From contig NZ_JAYMGZ010000004.1 of the NCBI RefSeq assembly GCF_037078405.1, forward strand, positions 310,001-374,000: 64,000 nt of DNA. The letters are read 5' to 3'. Within the stretch, counting starts at the first letter, position 1. The number at the start of each line of letters is the position of its first letter. The translations under genes were made by a program, and so were the position numbers. A model generated the notes under the pieces. The model was not told where the DNA came from. It ran no database searches and saw nothing but the letters and a program-made list of their open reading frames with translations. Below are positions 24,287 to 33,371 of this stretch, one piece after another. The stretch comes from Haloarcula sp. DT43. GTDB taxonomy: Archaea > Halobacteriota > Halobacteria > Halobacteriales > Haloarculaceae.

Positions 24287-25645
24287 TTACTGGTAGGCGC
24301 TGGCCATCTGCGAGACGACGCTCGACGGCTCGCTGCCGGAGTTCAGCGACGAGATGGCGGACTCGAGCGACGACAGGATAGACGGCGGGGCTGCCAGGCC
24401 GTGTGCGACGGACGGCGGCTGGGCCTCGCTGTTCTGGAAGTCCGCTATCTGGTCCTGCGAGAACGCGTTGAACGGCTCCGTGTCCACGTCGGTCCGTGGC
24501 GGAATCGACCCTTTCCGGGGGTTGAAAATCTCCTGTGCCTCCGCCGTGCCGACGAACTGGCACCACAGCGTGGTCGCTTCCGGCGACGGGTTGTTGACGG
24601 GGTACGGGAACGAGTCCATGTTCAGCGCGTAGTAGCCCTCGGTCCCCGGGAACGGGACGTGGTCCCACTCCTCGCCGTACGTGAGGTCGTTCGTGATGTA
24701 CGTCCCGGCCGCCCAGTCACCCTGGTGGAGGAACGCCGCTTCGCCGTTGATGACCTGGTTGTTCGCCTCGGTCCAGGAAATCGAACCGGCGTCGCTCGGG
24801 ATGTAGTCGAGGTAGGACTGCGTGGTCTCGACCGCCGACTCCAGCGCGTCGCTGTTGGCCTCGACCTCGCCGTCCTGGAAGATGGCGGTGTAGGTATCGG
24901 CGTCGGTCTCGCCGAGCAAGACCGTCGCGAACATCTGGAAGCTGGACCACGGCGACCCGGTCTGGTGTGCCATCCCGGTGTAGCCGGCCTCCTCGACCGT
25001 CTGCAGCGCCCCGACCACGTCGGAGGGGGTTTCGAGGGACGTCGGGTCGACACCGGCGTCCTCGACGACTTCGACGTTGTAGAAGAGGTTGTTGATACGG
25101 TGGATGTTGAGCGGGACCGTCACGTAGTTCCCGGCGGGCTGGGCCGCGTCCTTGACACCCTGGAGGTAGGCGTCCTCCATGTCGTTCTCGGACCACACGG
25201 AGTCGCCGATGTCCGCCAGTAGCTCCGCGTCGGTGAACGGAAGCAGGTTGTTGCCGGGCCAGGCCTGCCACGTGCTCGGGTGGTTGCCGTTCTGGACCCG
25301 CGTCCGGATGTTCGCCTGCAGGTTCTCGCCCGCGCCGCCGGCGATGAGGTTCTCGTCGAAGGGGACGTCCGGGTTTTGCTCCCGGAACGCGTCCATGACG
25401 GCCTGAATCGCTTCCAGCCCGTCGCCCTCACCCCACCAGTGGGCGACTTCCAGTGTGTTGTACTGGGAGCCGCTGTCAGTACTGCCGTCGCTGCCGTCGC
25501 TGCCGTCGCCGCTCCCGCCATCGCCGCCGTCGGAGCTGCCGCCGTCACTCCCACCGCAGCCAGCGAGCGAGGCCGCACCTGCTGCGCCGGCAATCCGAAG
25601 AGCGTTACGCCGCGTCAACCGTCTGTCCGAAGTGTCCTCAGTCAT
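24287..25645 (-). CDS. Sugar ABC transporter substrate-binding lipoprotein (second copy)
   Basis: The 452-aa precursor has a Tat motif TRRNAL (RR at 12-13), a lipobox SLAGC (C30) and a long Gly/Ser/Asp linker (about 32-58). A family-1 sugar-binding domain follows: WWGEGDGLEAIQAVMDAFREQ, GNNLLPFTDAELLADI, FLHQGDWAAGTYITN. It resembles glucose-type binding proteins. It is separated from glucose dehydrogenase by a 273-nt AT-rich gap with its own TATA-like TATTAAG around 25690, so it is a separate transcript. With no permease beside it, it probably shares the importer at 28-33 kb. Confidence 0.88.
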   Translation of the reverse strand: MTEDTSDRRLTRRNALRIAGAAGAASLAGCGGSDGGSSDGGDGGSGDGSDGSDGSTDSGSQYNTLEVAHWWGEGDGLEAIQAVMDAFREQNPDVPFDENLIAGGAGENLQANIRTRVQNGNHPSTWQAWPGNNLLPFTDAELLADIGDSVWSENDMEDAYLQGVKDAAQPAGNYVTVPLNIHRINNLFYNVEVVEDAGVDPTSLETPSDVVGALQTVEEAGYTGMAHQTGSPWSSFQMFATVLLGETDADTYTAIFQDGEVEANSDALESAVETTQSYLDYIPSDAGSISWTEANNQVINGEAAFLHQGDWAAGTYITNDLTYGEEWDHVPFPGTEGYYALNMDSFPYPVNNPSPEATTLWCQFVGTAEAQEIFNPRKGSIPPRTDVDTEPFNAFSQDQIADFQNSEAQPPSVAHGLAAPPSILSSLESAISSLNSGSEPSSVVSQMASAYQ

Positions 25646-25918
25646 GGTTGCACCAATACCTCACAATTCCTTATCGAAGATTCCTACTTAATACTTCTGT
25701 ATAACGAAAAGCGGCGTTTGACATTCGTCCCGACCCGGAAATATCGACTCTAACTGCCGAAATACCGGGTTTCTGAGTTTGAATAAATTAATCTAATTCG
25801 AGTAAATACCTTGTGAATTCATATCTGTTTTCTTATATTCCGGCCGTAAAGCGCTCCCTATATCGCCCTTATTCGGACTATATTGCCGTCGAAAACCTCG
25901 GGCGCGGTGTGGCCCTGC
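25646..25918. other. 273-nt AT-rich intergenic region
   Basis: It contains the probable promoter of the second sugar-binding protein (minus-strand TATTAAG near 25690) and, further upstream, A+T-rich sequence (25775-25860) after the glucose dehydrogenase stop, which may act as a terminator region. No coding frame with haloarchaeal composition is present. Confidence 0.5.
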
Positions 25919-26983
25919 CTACAGCGAGTCGAACTCGACGACTGCCTTTATCTGGTCGTCCCCGTCTTCGAAGGCCGCCTCGACGTGTGCCGGGTCCGTC
26001 ACCGTCGTGACCAGGTCGTCGAGCAGCCACTCCGGGAGTTCCTGTAACGTCTCGACGGCGTCCTCGAAGTGCGAGACGTGGGAGTTGACCGTGCCGATGA
26101 GACACTTGTTGTGGAGGACGATGTCGTTGTGCAGCGACCCGCCGTCGACCTCGAACTCCCAGGGTTCGGGGATGCCGAGCAACACGCCGACGCCGTTCTG
26201 GTCGAGCGCCTTGACCGTCTGGACGGCGTGGGGGGCGAACCCGGTCGCCTCGTAGACGTAGTCCATCGCCTCGTAGTCGGCCGGGAGTTCGTCCACCGGC
26301 GTCTCGCGGGAGTCGACGTACGTGCTGCCTATCTCGTCGATGATGTCGACCGTCGGGTCGGGCCGGTCCCGCCGACCGACGCAGTAGGTCCGGTCGTACT
26401 CCTGGTCGAGCATCCACAGCGTCAGCAGGCCGAGCGATCCGTTGCCGAGCACGCAGGCCGACTCCGGCCGCCAGTCGAAGGGTGCCCGCGTGGCGTAGGC
26501 GTGCTCGTTTGCTTTCTCGGTAATCGAGAGCGGTTCGACGAGGAAGCCGTACTCGGCGACCGACTCCGGGACGGGGACGAGGAAGTCCGCCGGCGAGGTG
26601 AAGTACTCCGCCATGAAGCCGTGTTCGCCGACGATGCCCCGCTCGACGTAGTCGCCGTCGGGAGCCATGTCCGGTTCGCCCCGCCGGAAGTACTCGTTGG
26701 TCTCCCCGTCCGGCTTCCGTCGGACGGTCGGCGCGACGACCTGCCCCGCCTCGAGCCCCGTGCCATTGGGCTCTTCGACGACGCCGACCGCCTCGTGTCC
26801 GAGAACCATGTGGTCTGCCCCGTCGGGGAACCCGCCGTGGGACCCGTTCAGGACCTCGTGGTCTGTGCCGTCAACACCGACGCGGAGCGTCCGGACGAGT
26901 GCCTCGCCCGGGTCGGGCGACGGTCGCTCCCGCTCCAGGAGCTGTGGCCCGTCGTCGCCCCGCGTCACACCAATCACTTTCAT
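25919..26983 (-). CDS. gdh: Glucose 1-dehydrogenase (zinc-dependent MDR)
   Basis: The 354-aa enzyme closely resembles Haloferax mediterranei glucose dehydrogenase over its length. D38 (GVDGTD), H63 (VLGHEA) and E150 (LVEPLSITEK) coincide with the reported zinc ligands. GNGSLGLL and GRRDRPDP form the NADP site. The ATG at 26983 is chosen because the frame further upstream runs into the preceding gene and loses homology. It oxidises glucose to gluconolactone, the first step of the semi-phosphorylative Entner-Doudoroff pathway. It lies 41 nt after the MocA-type gene and ends the sugar transport operon. Confidence 0.94.
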   Translation of the reverse strand: MKVIGVTRGDDGPQLLERERPSPDPGEALVRTLRVGVDGTDHEVLNGSHGGFPDGADHMVLGHEAVGVVEEPNGTGLEAGQVVAPTVRRKPDGETNEYFRRGEPDMAPDGDYVERGIVGEHGFMAEYFTSPADFLVPVPESVAEYGFLVEPLSITEKANEHAYATRAPFDWRPESACVLGNGSLGLLTLWMLDQEYDRTYCVGRRDRPDPTVDIIDEIGSTYVDSRETPVDELPADYEAMDYVYEATGFAPHAVQTVKALDQNGVGVLLGIPEPWEFEVDGGSLHNDIVLHNKCLIGTVNSHVSHFEDAVETLQELPEWLLDDLVTTVTDPAHVEAAFEDGDDQIKAVVEFDSL

Positions 26984-27024
26984 GCGCAGGCAGAGAGTGA
27001 GAACACTGGGGATTAAGTCTTTCT

Positions 27025-28101
27025 TCAGGGCTCCGTCTCGCCGACGCGAACGGCCGCGCCGGTCTCGCTGGAGCGGTAAATCGCGTCCATGACACGCTGG
27101 ACCCGGAGCGCCTGCGCGACGGTGTTCTCCGACGGTGGCGTCCCGTCCCTGACAGCGGAGACGAACCGCGCCTGCTCCCGGCGTTGCGGGTCCGACCGCC
27201 GCGTCTCGACGTCGGTCGTCCGGTGGTGCATCGCCCCGGTGTCGGCCGTCTCGAACAGCGTCAGCGACTGGTCCGCGAGGTCGAGCCGTGCCCCGGCCTC
27301 GGTCCCACGGACGTAGTACTCCTGGCTGTCCGGCCGGTTCGTCGCCCACGCGACCTCCAGTGAGACCGTCGTGCCGTCCTCACAGCGGACGAAGGCGCTC
27401 GTCGAATCGTCGACGTCGAAATCGTCTGCCCCCCGGTCCTCGCCCCACATCTCGACGTAGGCGTAGTCCTCGTCGACGCCGAACTGGGACCGCGTCTCGC
27501 CCGTCACTTCGACGACCTCGGGGTGGTCGGCGACGTGCAGCGCCAGGTCGATGGCGTGGGCCCCGATGTCGATGAGCGAGCCGCCGCCGGCCACGTCCCT
27601 GCGCGTGAACCACGACCCCCGGCCGGGGACGCCCCGCCGCCTGACGTAGTTGGCCTCGACGTGTGACACCTCGCCAATCTCGCCCGCGTCGCGGTAGCCC
27701 ACCAGCGTCCGGACCGGGTCGGCAAAGCGGTTGTGGAAGCCGACCATACAGAAGCCGTCTGCCGCTTCAGCGGCCGCAGCGATGCGCTCTGCGCTTTCGA
27801 GGGTGTGGGCCAGCGGCTTCTCGACGAGCACGTCCAGGCCGGCTTCCAGCGCCGCCACGACGTACTGCTCGTGGTACCGGTTCGGCGTCGTCACCAGGAC
27901 AGCGTCGACGGCCCCGAACATCGCCGCGGCGTCCTCGTACACTGCCGCGTCGTACGTGTCGGCGAACCGCTCGCGCGCGTCGGGGTCGACGTCGACGCCC
28001 GCCGTTATCGACACCGGCTGGTCGAGCTGCCGGAGGTTGGTACAGTGGATGGTCGCGATGTTCCCCAGTCCGATGACGCCGATTCGAACCGTCTCAGTCA
28101 T
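27025..28101 (-). CDS. Gfo/Idh/MocA-family sugar oxidoreductase
   Basis: The 358-aa protein has an N-terminal Rossmann fold (GVIGLGNIATIH, residues 8-19), the EKPLAHT motif with the conserved lysine, and the C-terminal alpha/beta substrate domain with GGGSLIDIGAHAIDLAL. The family oxidises or reduces sugars and cyclitols with NAD(P). The substrate cannot be deduced; the genes on either side point to a hexose or its derivative. It lies 29 nt after the small membrane protein gene and 41 nt before gdh in the same orientation. Confidence 0.88.
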   Translation of the reverse strand: MTETVRIGVIGLGNIATIHCTNLRQLDQPVSITAGVDVDPDARERFADTYDAAVYEDAAAMFGAVDAVLVTTPNRYHEQYVVAALEAGLDVLVEKPLAHTLESAERIAAAAEAADGFCMVGFHNRFADPVRTLVGYRDAGEIGEVSHVEANYVRRRGVPGRGSWFTRRDVAGGGSLIDIGAHAIDLALHVADHPEVVEVTGETRSQFGVDEDYAYVEMWGEDRGADDFDVDDSTSAFVRCEDGTTVSLEVAWATNRPDSQEYYVRGTEAGARLDLADQSLTLFETADTGAMHHRTTDVETRRSDPQRREQARFVSAVRDGTPPSENTVAQALRVQRVMDAIYRSSETGAAVRVGETEP

Positions 28102-28130
28102 GTGTCTGTAGGGTTACACTCCGAGCCCGG

Positions 28131-28334
28131 TTAATACAACTGCCGCTCGCGCTCTTCCCGCTCCTCCTCCTGTTCCTGTTTCGCCTTCTCGCGGCGTCGG
28201 CCGCGCCGGTACTGGATGATGCCCGGGAGTATCTTGTTTTTCAGGTCGAGGACGAACGACACGATGCCGTACGACCAGAAGAAAAACAGGACGAGCATCC
28301 CGGTCCAGTACAGCGTGGCGAGGTGGCTGCTCAT
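28131..28334 (-). CDS. 67-aa single-span membrane protein inside the sugar ABC operon
   Basis: It has a short N-terminus, one hydrophobic span (about residues 8-29, WTGMLVLFFFWSYGIVSFVL), then a basic segment and a very charged tail rich in Glu, Arg, Lys and Gln that is predicted to be helical. The start codon is one nucleotide from the ATPase stop and 29 nt separate it from the MocA-type gene, so it is cotranscribed. The position suggests an accessory subunit or assembly factor of the importer. I do not know a characterised homologue. Confidence 0.74.
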   Translation of the reverse strand: MSSHLATLYWTGMLVLFFFWSYGIVSFVLDLKNKILPGIIQYRRGRRREKAKQEQEEEREERERQLY

Positions 28335-28335
28335 T

Positions 28336-29538
28336 TCAGTCGTCGGACTCCACTTCGCCGCCGCTTCCGGAGGCGGTCTCCTCTGTCTCGTATGGCATGA
28401 GGTCGTGGACGATGGCCTCGCCCGTGGCGGAGTCGAACAGGTGGACGTTCCGCCGGTCGATGACGACCCCGACCTGCTCGTCCTCCGCGAGGTCGGAGTC
28501 CGGGTCGATGCTCATCAGCAACTGGTCGTTCGTCGCCATCTCCTGGTCCATGGACGTCTCGCCGTCGCCCAGCAGCAAGTACGCGAATATCTCGTCGCCC
28601 ATCGGTTCGAGGATGTCCGCCCTGGCCTGTATCATCCCCGACGGGTCGGGGACTTCCTCCCGGAGGTCGCCCGGGTAGATGTCCTCCGGACGGATGCCGA
28701 GGGTCACGTCGTCGCCGACGCTGACGCCCTCGACCGAGGCGGGGTTGAACGCGAGCGAGAAGTTCGGCGTCTCCAGGGCGTCCTCGGTGACCGTCCCCTC
28801 GATGAAGTTCATCGACGGCGAGCCGATGAAGCCGGCCACGAAGAGGTTGTCCGGCTCGTTGTAGCAGGTCAGGGGCGGGTCTATCTGCTGGAGCTGGCCC
28901 GAATCCAGGACGGCGATGCGGTCCGACAGGGTCATCGCCTCCTCCTGGTCGTGGGTCACGTAGATGATGGTCGTGTCCAGTTCCTTGTGCAGGCGCTGGA
29001 GTTCCGTCCGCATGTGGACCTTGAGCTTCGCGTCCAGGTTCGCCAGCGGCTCGTCCATCAGGAACACGTCCGGCTCGCGCACGATGGCGCGGGCGATGGC
29101 GACGCGCTGGCGCTGACCGCCCGACATCTCTTCGGGCATCCGGCCGAGCATCCCCTCTAGCTGGACGATGTCGGCGGCCCGCTCAACCCGGCGGTCGATT
29201 TCGTCCTGCGGGTAGTCCCGCAGGCGCAGCCCGAAGGAGATGTTGTCGTACACGTCCATGTGGGGAAACAGCGCGATGTTCTGGAACACCATCGCGATGC
29301 CGCGGTCCTTCGGCGGGAGGTTCGTCACCTCGCGGTCGCCGATGTAGATTTCGCCTTCGGTCGGAATCGTCAGCCCGGCGATGGTCTCCATCGTCGTCGA
29401 CTTCCCACAGCCCGACGGCCCCACGAAGCAGATGAACTCCCCGTGGTCGATGTCGAGGTTCATGTCGTCGACCGCGGTGACCACGTCACCCTGGTCGTCG
29501 TAGCGTTTCGTCACGTGTTCGAGTCGTACTCGTGCCAT
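28336..29538 (-). CDS. Sugar ABC transporter ATP-binding protein (MalK/UgpC-like)
   Basis: The 400-aa ATPase has Walker A GPSGCGKST (about 39-47), signature EEMSGGQRQR, Walker B VFLMDEP, and a C-terminal TOBE/regulatory domain with LGIRPEDIYPGD, typical of MalK-type carbohydrate importers. It is longer than usual because of an acidic tail. It lies 4 nt after the MalG-type gene and 1 nt before the small membrane protein. Haloferax xylose/arabinose and glucose importers use ATPases of this type. Confidence 0.93.
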   Translation of the reverse strand: MARVRLEHVTKRYDDQGDVVTAVDDMNLDIDHGEFICFVGPSGCGKSTTMETIAGLTIPTEGEIYIGDREVTNLPPKDRGIAMVFQNIALFPHMDVYDNISFGLRLRDYPQDEIDRRVERAADIVQLEGMLGRMPEEMSGGQRQRVAIARAIVREPDVFLMDEPLANLDAKLKVHMRTELQRLHKELDTTIIYVTHDQEEAMTLSDRIAVLDSGQLQQIDPPLTCYNEPDNLFVAGFIGSPSMNFIEGTVTEDALETPNFSLAFNPASVEGVSVGDDVTLGIRPEDIYPGDLREEVPDPSGMIQARADILEPMGDEIFAYLLLGDGETSMDQEMATNDQLLMSIDPDSDLAEDEQVGVVIDRRNVHLFDSATGEAIVHDLMPYETEETASGSGGEVESDD

Positions 29539-29542
29539 TGTG

Positions 29543-30538
29543 TTACTCCTTGAGTGCGCCTGAGGTCAGTCCGCTGACGATGCGTTCCTGTGCGACGACC
29601 ACGAGGATGACGACGGGGAGGACCCCGACGATGCTCGCGGCCGCCATGAGGTTGTACTGGGTCGTGTACTGGGTCTGATAGCTGAGGATGCCGCCGACGA
29701 TGGGCGACCAGTTCGTCGCCTCCGGCGAGGTCGCCATAATCGAGCTGAAGAAGTACTCGTTGTAGACGGCGATGAACGTCAGCACGGCCGCGGTCGCCAC
29801 GCCCGGCGCGGACAGCGGCATGATGACCCTGAACAGCGCGCCCAGTCGCGTCGTCCCTTCGACCCGCGCGGCGTCCTCCAGGCCGTCCGGAATCTGGCCG
29901 TAGAACGTCGTCAGGATGAAGATGGACAGCGGCATGAACAGGGCGCTGAACGGCAGCACCATCGACCCCGGCGTGTTCAGCATCCGGGGCGGTGTAAACA
30001 GCGGGATGTCGGTGAACGGCACCGTAATCGGGGCGTTACCGGCGAACGCCTGGAACAGCGGGATGACGAACGCGGCCGGCGGGAAGTAGCTGATAGCGAG
30101 GATGCCGAGCATCAGCAGCGCGCGGCCGGGGAACCGCAGGCGACCGAACACGTAGCCAGCCAGGCTCGCCACGAACAGCACGATGACGGTCGTCGTGACC
30201 GCCAGCGCGAAGCTGTTCAGCATGTACAGGTGGAACGGCACCTGCTCGAAGACGGTGACGAAGGCACCTGGATTGAACCCCTTGGGCACCGGCAGCGGGA
30301 ACGTCCCGCTGACGCCGAAGAGGTTCACCGTCGGGAGGAAGCTCCCGGCGAGTAAGTTCCCCTCAGGGGTCACTGCCAGGACGACGAGCCAGTAGAAGGG
30401 GAACAGCGTCGTCACCAGGAAAAACACCATCGCCGCGTAGAACAGCGCCCGGTACACCTTGTCCGGGTTCTGGATTGCGCTCTGTGTCCACCGCTGTAGC
30501 GGTCCGTCGCTCTCCTGTGAGTCGGTTGTCGTAGCCAT
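29543..30538 (-). CDS. Sugar ABC transporter permease, MalG type
   Basis: The 331-aa integral membrane protein has six predicted helices, a cytoplasmic N-terminal tail (about 35 residues) and the EAA loop DGLEDAARVEGTTRLGALF followed by RVIMPLSAPG. Such subunits pair with a MalF-type partner, here the gene 1 nt upstream, to form the import channel for mono- or oligosaccharides. Confidence 0.92.
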   Translation of the reverse strand: MATTTDSQESDGPLQRWTQSAIQNPDKVYRALFYAAMVFFLVTTLFPFYWLVVLAVTPEGNLLAGSFLPTVNLFGVSGTFPLPVPKGFNPGAFVTVFEQVPFHLYMLNSFALAVTTTVIVLFVASLAGYVFGRLRFPGRALLMLGILAISYFPPAAFVIPLFQAFAGNAPITVPFTDIPLFTPPRMLNTPGSMVLPFSALFMPLSIFILTTFYGQIPDGLEDAARVEGTTRLGALFRVIMPLSAPGVATAAVLTFIAVYNEYFFSSIMATSPEATNWSPIVGGILSYQTQYTTQYNLMAAASIVGVLPVVILVVVAQERIVSGLTSGALKE

Positions 30539-30539
30539 G

Positions 30540-31520
30540 TCAGATAGCGTCCTCCCCTTGCCAGACGATGAGCCCCATCACGACGATGCCGATTATCGCG
30601 GCCGTCACGAACGCGATGGCCGCCGAGGTCCCCTCGCGGGTCGTGAACGTGGCGACGACCATACACGAAAGGGACGGCACGACGGTACAACTCGACACCG
30701 TGTCGATGATGCCGTACACCCGCATCGCCTGCACCGACCGGAACAGCACGGCGACGCCGATGGTCGGCAGGATGAGCGGGAACGTGATGAGCTTGAACTG
30801 CTGCCACTTCGTCGCGCCGGCGACCTTCGCCACGTCGTACAGGCCCCGGTCGATGCTCTGGAGCCCCGCCAGGATGAGCAGCGCCATGAACGCCGAGGTC
30901 TTCCAGATGTCGGCGACGATGACGATGAACGTCGCACTCGGCGTGTCGTTGAGGGTGTTCGTCGGTGCCAACAGCCCGAGGTCGGCGAGCGGCGGCGTCA
31001 GGAACCCGATGTTCGAGTTGAACATCAGGAAGAAGACCATCCCCTGAATGACGATTGGGACGGCCCACGGGATGATGATTGCCGCGCGAATCCACCGGCG
31101 ACCGTAGAAGTCCTGGTCGAGGATGAGCGCCTGCCCCAGGCCGATGAGCGTCTCGAAGAACACGCTCACGACCGCGAACACTATCGTGATGACCAGGGCG
31201 CTGTTCAGCAGTCCGCTGAGCCCGAAGCCCTCGGGGAGGAACGTCGTCCCGCCCGGCAGGTACCGGTTCTTCTCCCCGGTGAACAGCTCGACGTAGTTCC
31301 CGATACCGACGAAATTGGTGCTCGAGAAGTCCGGCGAGAGCGCGAACAGCGACAGCTCGAAAGTCCGCAACAGCGGATACAGCGCGACGACCCCCAGGAG
31401 CACGAACACGGGCACTAACAGCAGGTACGCGTACTGCGTGTCGCTGAGGTTCTCCATCCACCGCATCACGCCCACGAGGACCCCGGAGCGCCTTGACTCA
31501 CGGCCGGTTTCTGTGCTCAT
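30540..31520 (-). CDS. Sugar ABC transporter permease, MalF type
   Basis: The 326-aa permease has six predicted transmembrane helices. Its EAA-type loop reads GLYDVAKVAGATKWQQFKLI followed by TFPLILP. It lies 76 nt downstream of the binding protein gene and 1 nt upstream of MalG. A two-cysteine segment (SSCTVVPSLSCMVV, about residues 280-293) in the extracytoplasmic part near the C-terminus is unusual for this family and may form a disulfide. Confidence 0.91.
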   Translation of the reverse strand: MSTETGRESRRSGVLVGVMRWMENLSDTQYAYLLLVPVFVLLGVVALYPLLRTFELSLFALSPDFSSTNFVGIGNYVELFTGEKNRYLPGGTTFLPEGFGLSGLLNSALVITIVFAVVSVFFETLIGLGQALILDQDFYGRRWIRAAIIIPWAVPIVIQGMVFFLMFNSNIGFLTPPLADLGLLAPTNTLNDTPSATFIVIVADIWKTSAFMALLILAGLQSIDRGLYDVAKVAGATKWQQFKLITFPLILPTIGVAVLFRSVQAMRVYGIIDTVSSCTVVPSLSCMVVATFTTREGTSAAIAFVTAAIIGIVVMGLIVWQGEDAI

Positions 31521-31596
31521 TCGGTTACCTCCGTCCGTCGTTTGAATGTGTCATGATAAATAATCACAGGGGGCTTTTTGTAAAGCTATCCCGTCG

Positions 31597-33138
31597 TCAG
31601 GTCTGCTCGGTCTCTTCGAGTGCGGATTCGAGCGTCGCCATCGCGTCGGCCGAGGACGCCTCCTGCCCGACCGCGCGGTTGGCCTGCTGTGCGATGTTGC
31701 TGGACTGGTCGCTCCAGACGGCCGTCACCGGCCGAGGCATCGTGTTGTTCCCGGCGACCTGCAGCGTGTCCATGTACCGGCCCACGACGGGCACGTTCCG
31801 GGCCTCGTCGGAGTCGAACAGTTCGGGTCGCGGCGGCAGCCACCCCTGCACGGACAGCAGCGTGAGCTGGAAGTCCGGCTGCATCGCGGCGCGAATGACC
31901 TGCGTCACGGCGTCTAGCTGCTCGCTGTTGGGGTTGACCGTCATGTGCCAGCCACCGAGGGCGGCGGTCGTGCCGCCGGTCCCGGGCTGTGCGGCCTCGC
32001 TCTCGGGGACGGCGTAGGGAATCGGCATCGCGCCGAGGTCCTCACCGAGGACCGGGTCGTCGGTCTCCTCCGGGTTCCGGCCCGTGAGCGCCAGCGAGTA
32101 CGGCCAGTTCCGGTGGAAGACGGCGCTGCCGTTGGCGAACGGTGCGCGCGCGTCCTCCTCTATCCAGCCGAGTATCTGGGTCGGCGTGAAGCCGCCGCCG
32201 TAGCCCTCGAACTGCCCGCCGAAGTCCTCGTCGTGGACGAACTTCCGCATCATGTTCAGGGCGTTGATGACCTCTTCGTTGTTGACCGTAATCGGGCGGT
32301 CGCCGATGGGTCCGAAGAGGTTGTCGCGGCCGCCGAAGTACGCGCCGCCCCACGAGGACATGACCTCGTTGAACGTACAGCAGGAGGTCCCCTCGTAGAT
32401 GTCCCACTGGGTCGTGAACCCGAAGTCGACGTCGGCGTTGTCGTAGGTGTCGGCGGCGATGTTCGACCACTCCTCCCAGGTCATCGGTTCGGTCGCCCAG
32501 TTGTTGCTCTCGGGGCTGTAGCCGGCCTCTTCGACGAGGTCCTTGCGGTACTGCATCGTCGGGAAGTCCGGGAACACCGGGACGCCGTAGAGGTTCCCGT
32601 TACTCGGGTTCCGCGCCGTGTCGGTGAACGCCGAGAAGTAGTTGTCCGACACGTCCGAGAGGAGGTCCTCGGGCAGGGTCTCCGTGAGGTTCTGCAGCTG
32701 GCCCCGCTGGATGAAGATGTTCGTCCAGCCGTTGTCCATCAGGAACATGTCCGGGTTCGTCTCGCCGGCCGAGAGCAGCCGGTTGTAGTTGGACCGGGCC
32801 GCGCCGGTGTCCTGGTCACGCGGGACGAACTGTATCTCGATTGAGTCCGGGAGGCCGTTGTCATGCAGGGCCTGCCTGATAGCGTCGCCGTTGTTCTGGA
32901 CCGCCACCGGGTCGAAGCCCCACTGCACGGTCGTCGTCTCCTCGCCGCTGCCGCCGCCGGTGGACCCGCCGTCGCCACCGTCACCGCCGCCGCCGTCGCC
33001 ACCGTCGCCGCCACCGCCGACGAAGTCAGCACAGCCCGCCAGTCCGCCGACGACACCTGCTGCTCCGGCGGCACGGACGAACCGTCGCCGGGAAACGCCT
33101 GTCGAGCTCCGCTCGCCGCTTGTGCCATTGTCCGACAT
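31597..33138 (-). CDS. Sugar ABC transporter substrate-binding lipoprotein (primary)
   Basis: The 513-aa precursor has Tat motif SRRRFVR (16-22), lipobox GLAGC (C36) and a Gly/Asp linker (about 40-70). A family-1 binding domain follows. It is the first gene of the importer operon. A 22-bp imperfect palindrome sits upstream of the probable TATA element. Compared with the second binding protein it is about 60 residues longer and only distantly similar, so the two may recognise different sugars with one channel. Confidence 0.9.
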   Translation of the reverse strand: MSDNGTSGERSSTGVSRRRFVRAAGAAGVVGGLAGCADFVGGGGDGGDGGGGDGGDGGSTGGGSGEETTTVQWGFDPVAVQNNGDAIRQALHDNGLPDSIEIQFVPRDQDTGAARSNYNRLLSAGETNPDMFLMDNGWTNIFIQRGQLQNLTETLPEDLLSDVSDNYFSAFTDTARNPSNGNLYGVPVFPDFPTMQYRKDLVEEAGYSPESNNWATEPMTWEEWSNIAADTYDNADVDFGFTTQWDIYEGTSCCTFNEVMSSWGGAYFGGRDNLFGPIGDRPITVNNEEVINALNMMRKFVHDEDFGGQFEGYGGGFTPTQILGWIEEDARAPFANGSAVFHRNWPYSLALTGRNPEETDDPVLGEDLGAMPIPYAVPESEAAQPGTGGTTAALGGWHMTVNPNSEQLDAVTQVIRAAMQPDFQLTLLSVQGWLPPRPELFDSDEARNVPVVGRYMDTLQVAGNNTMPRPVTAVWSDQSSNIAQQANRAVGQEASSADAMATLESALEETEQT

Positions 33139-33182
33139 GTCTATTCTGAGCTATCCCGCACACACCATAAAGGTTATCCATA

Positions 33183-33204
33183 ATTAACCACAGGTGTTGT
33201 TAAT
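33183..33204. promoter_or_regulatory. 22-bp imperfect palindrome upstream of the sugar importer operon
   Basis: ATTAAC and GTTAAT outer arms with near-symmetric inner bases; 9 of 11 pairs match. It lies 45-66 nt upstream of the binding protein ATG (33138, minus strand), just upstream of the probable TATA element (TTTATGG near 33165). This is the classic position of an archaeal activator such as GfcR or a TrmB-type protein. Confidence 0.55.
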
Positions 33205-33371
33205 CAACCCTCTCACGGAGTGGATACTGGTATATTGTTGACTAATCGAATCTGTATAAAATGTTTAGTATATATACGGTCGGTTAACTCAAACGACCGT
33301 TTGCTACACGGAGACGCTCAAACGCAGAAACTGAGGTATCGTTTATTCGGCCCGCTGACCGAGCGTTCCGG

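Noticed and set aside
25475-25560. Tandem short repeat-like DNA (GCC/GTC-rich) resembling a microsatellite.
   Set aside because: It encodes the Gly/Ser/Asp linker after the lipobox of the binding protein; similar linkers in the other lipoproteins explain it.
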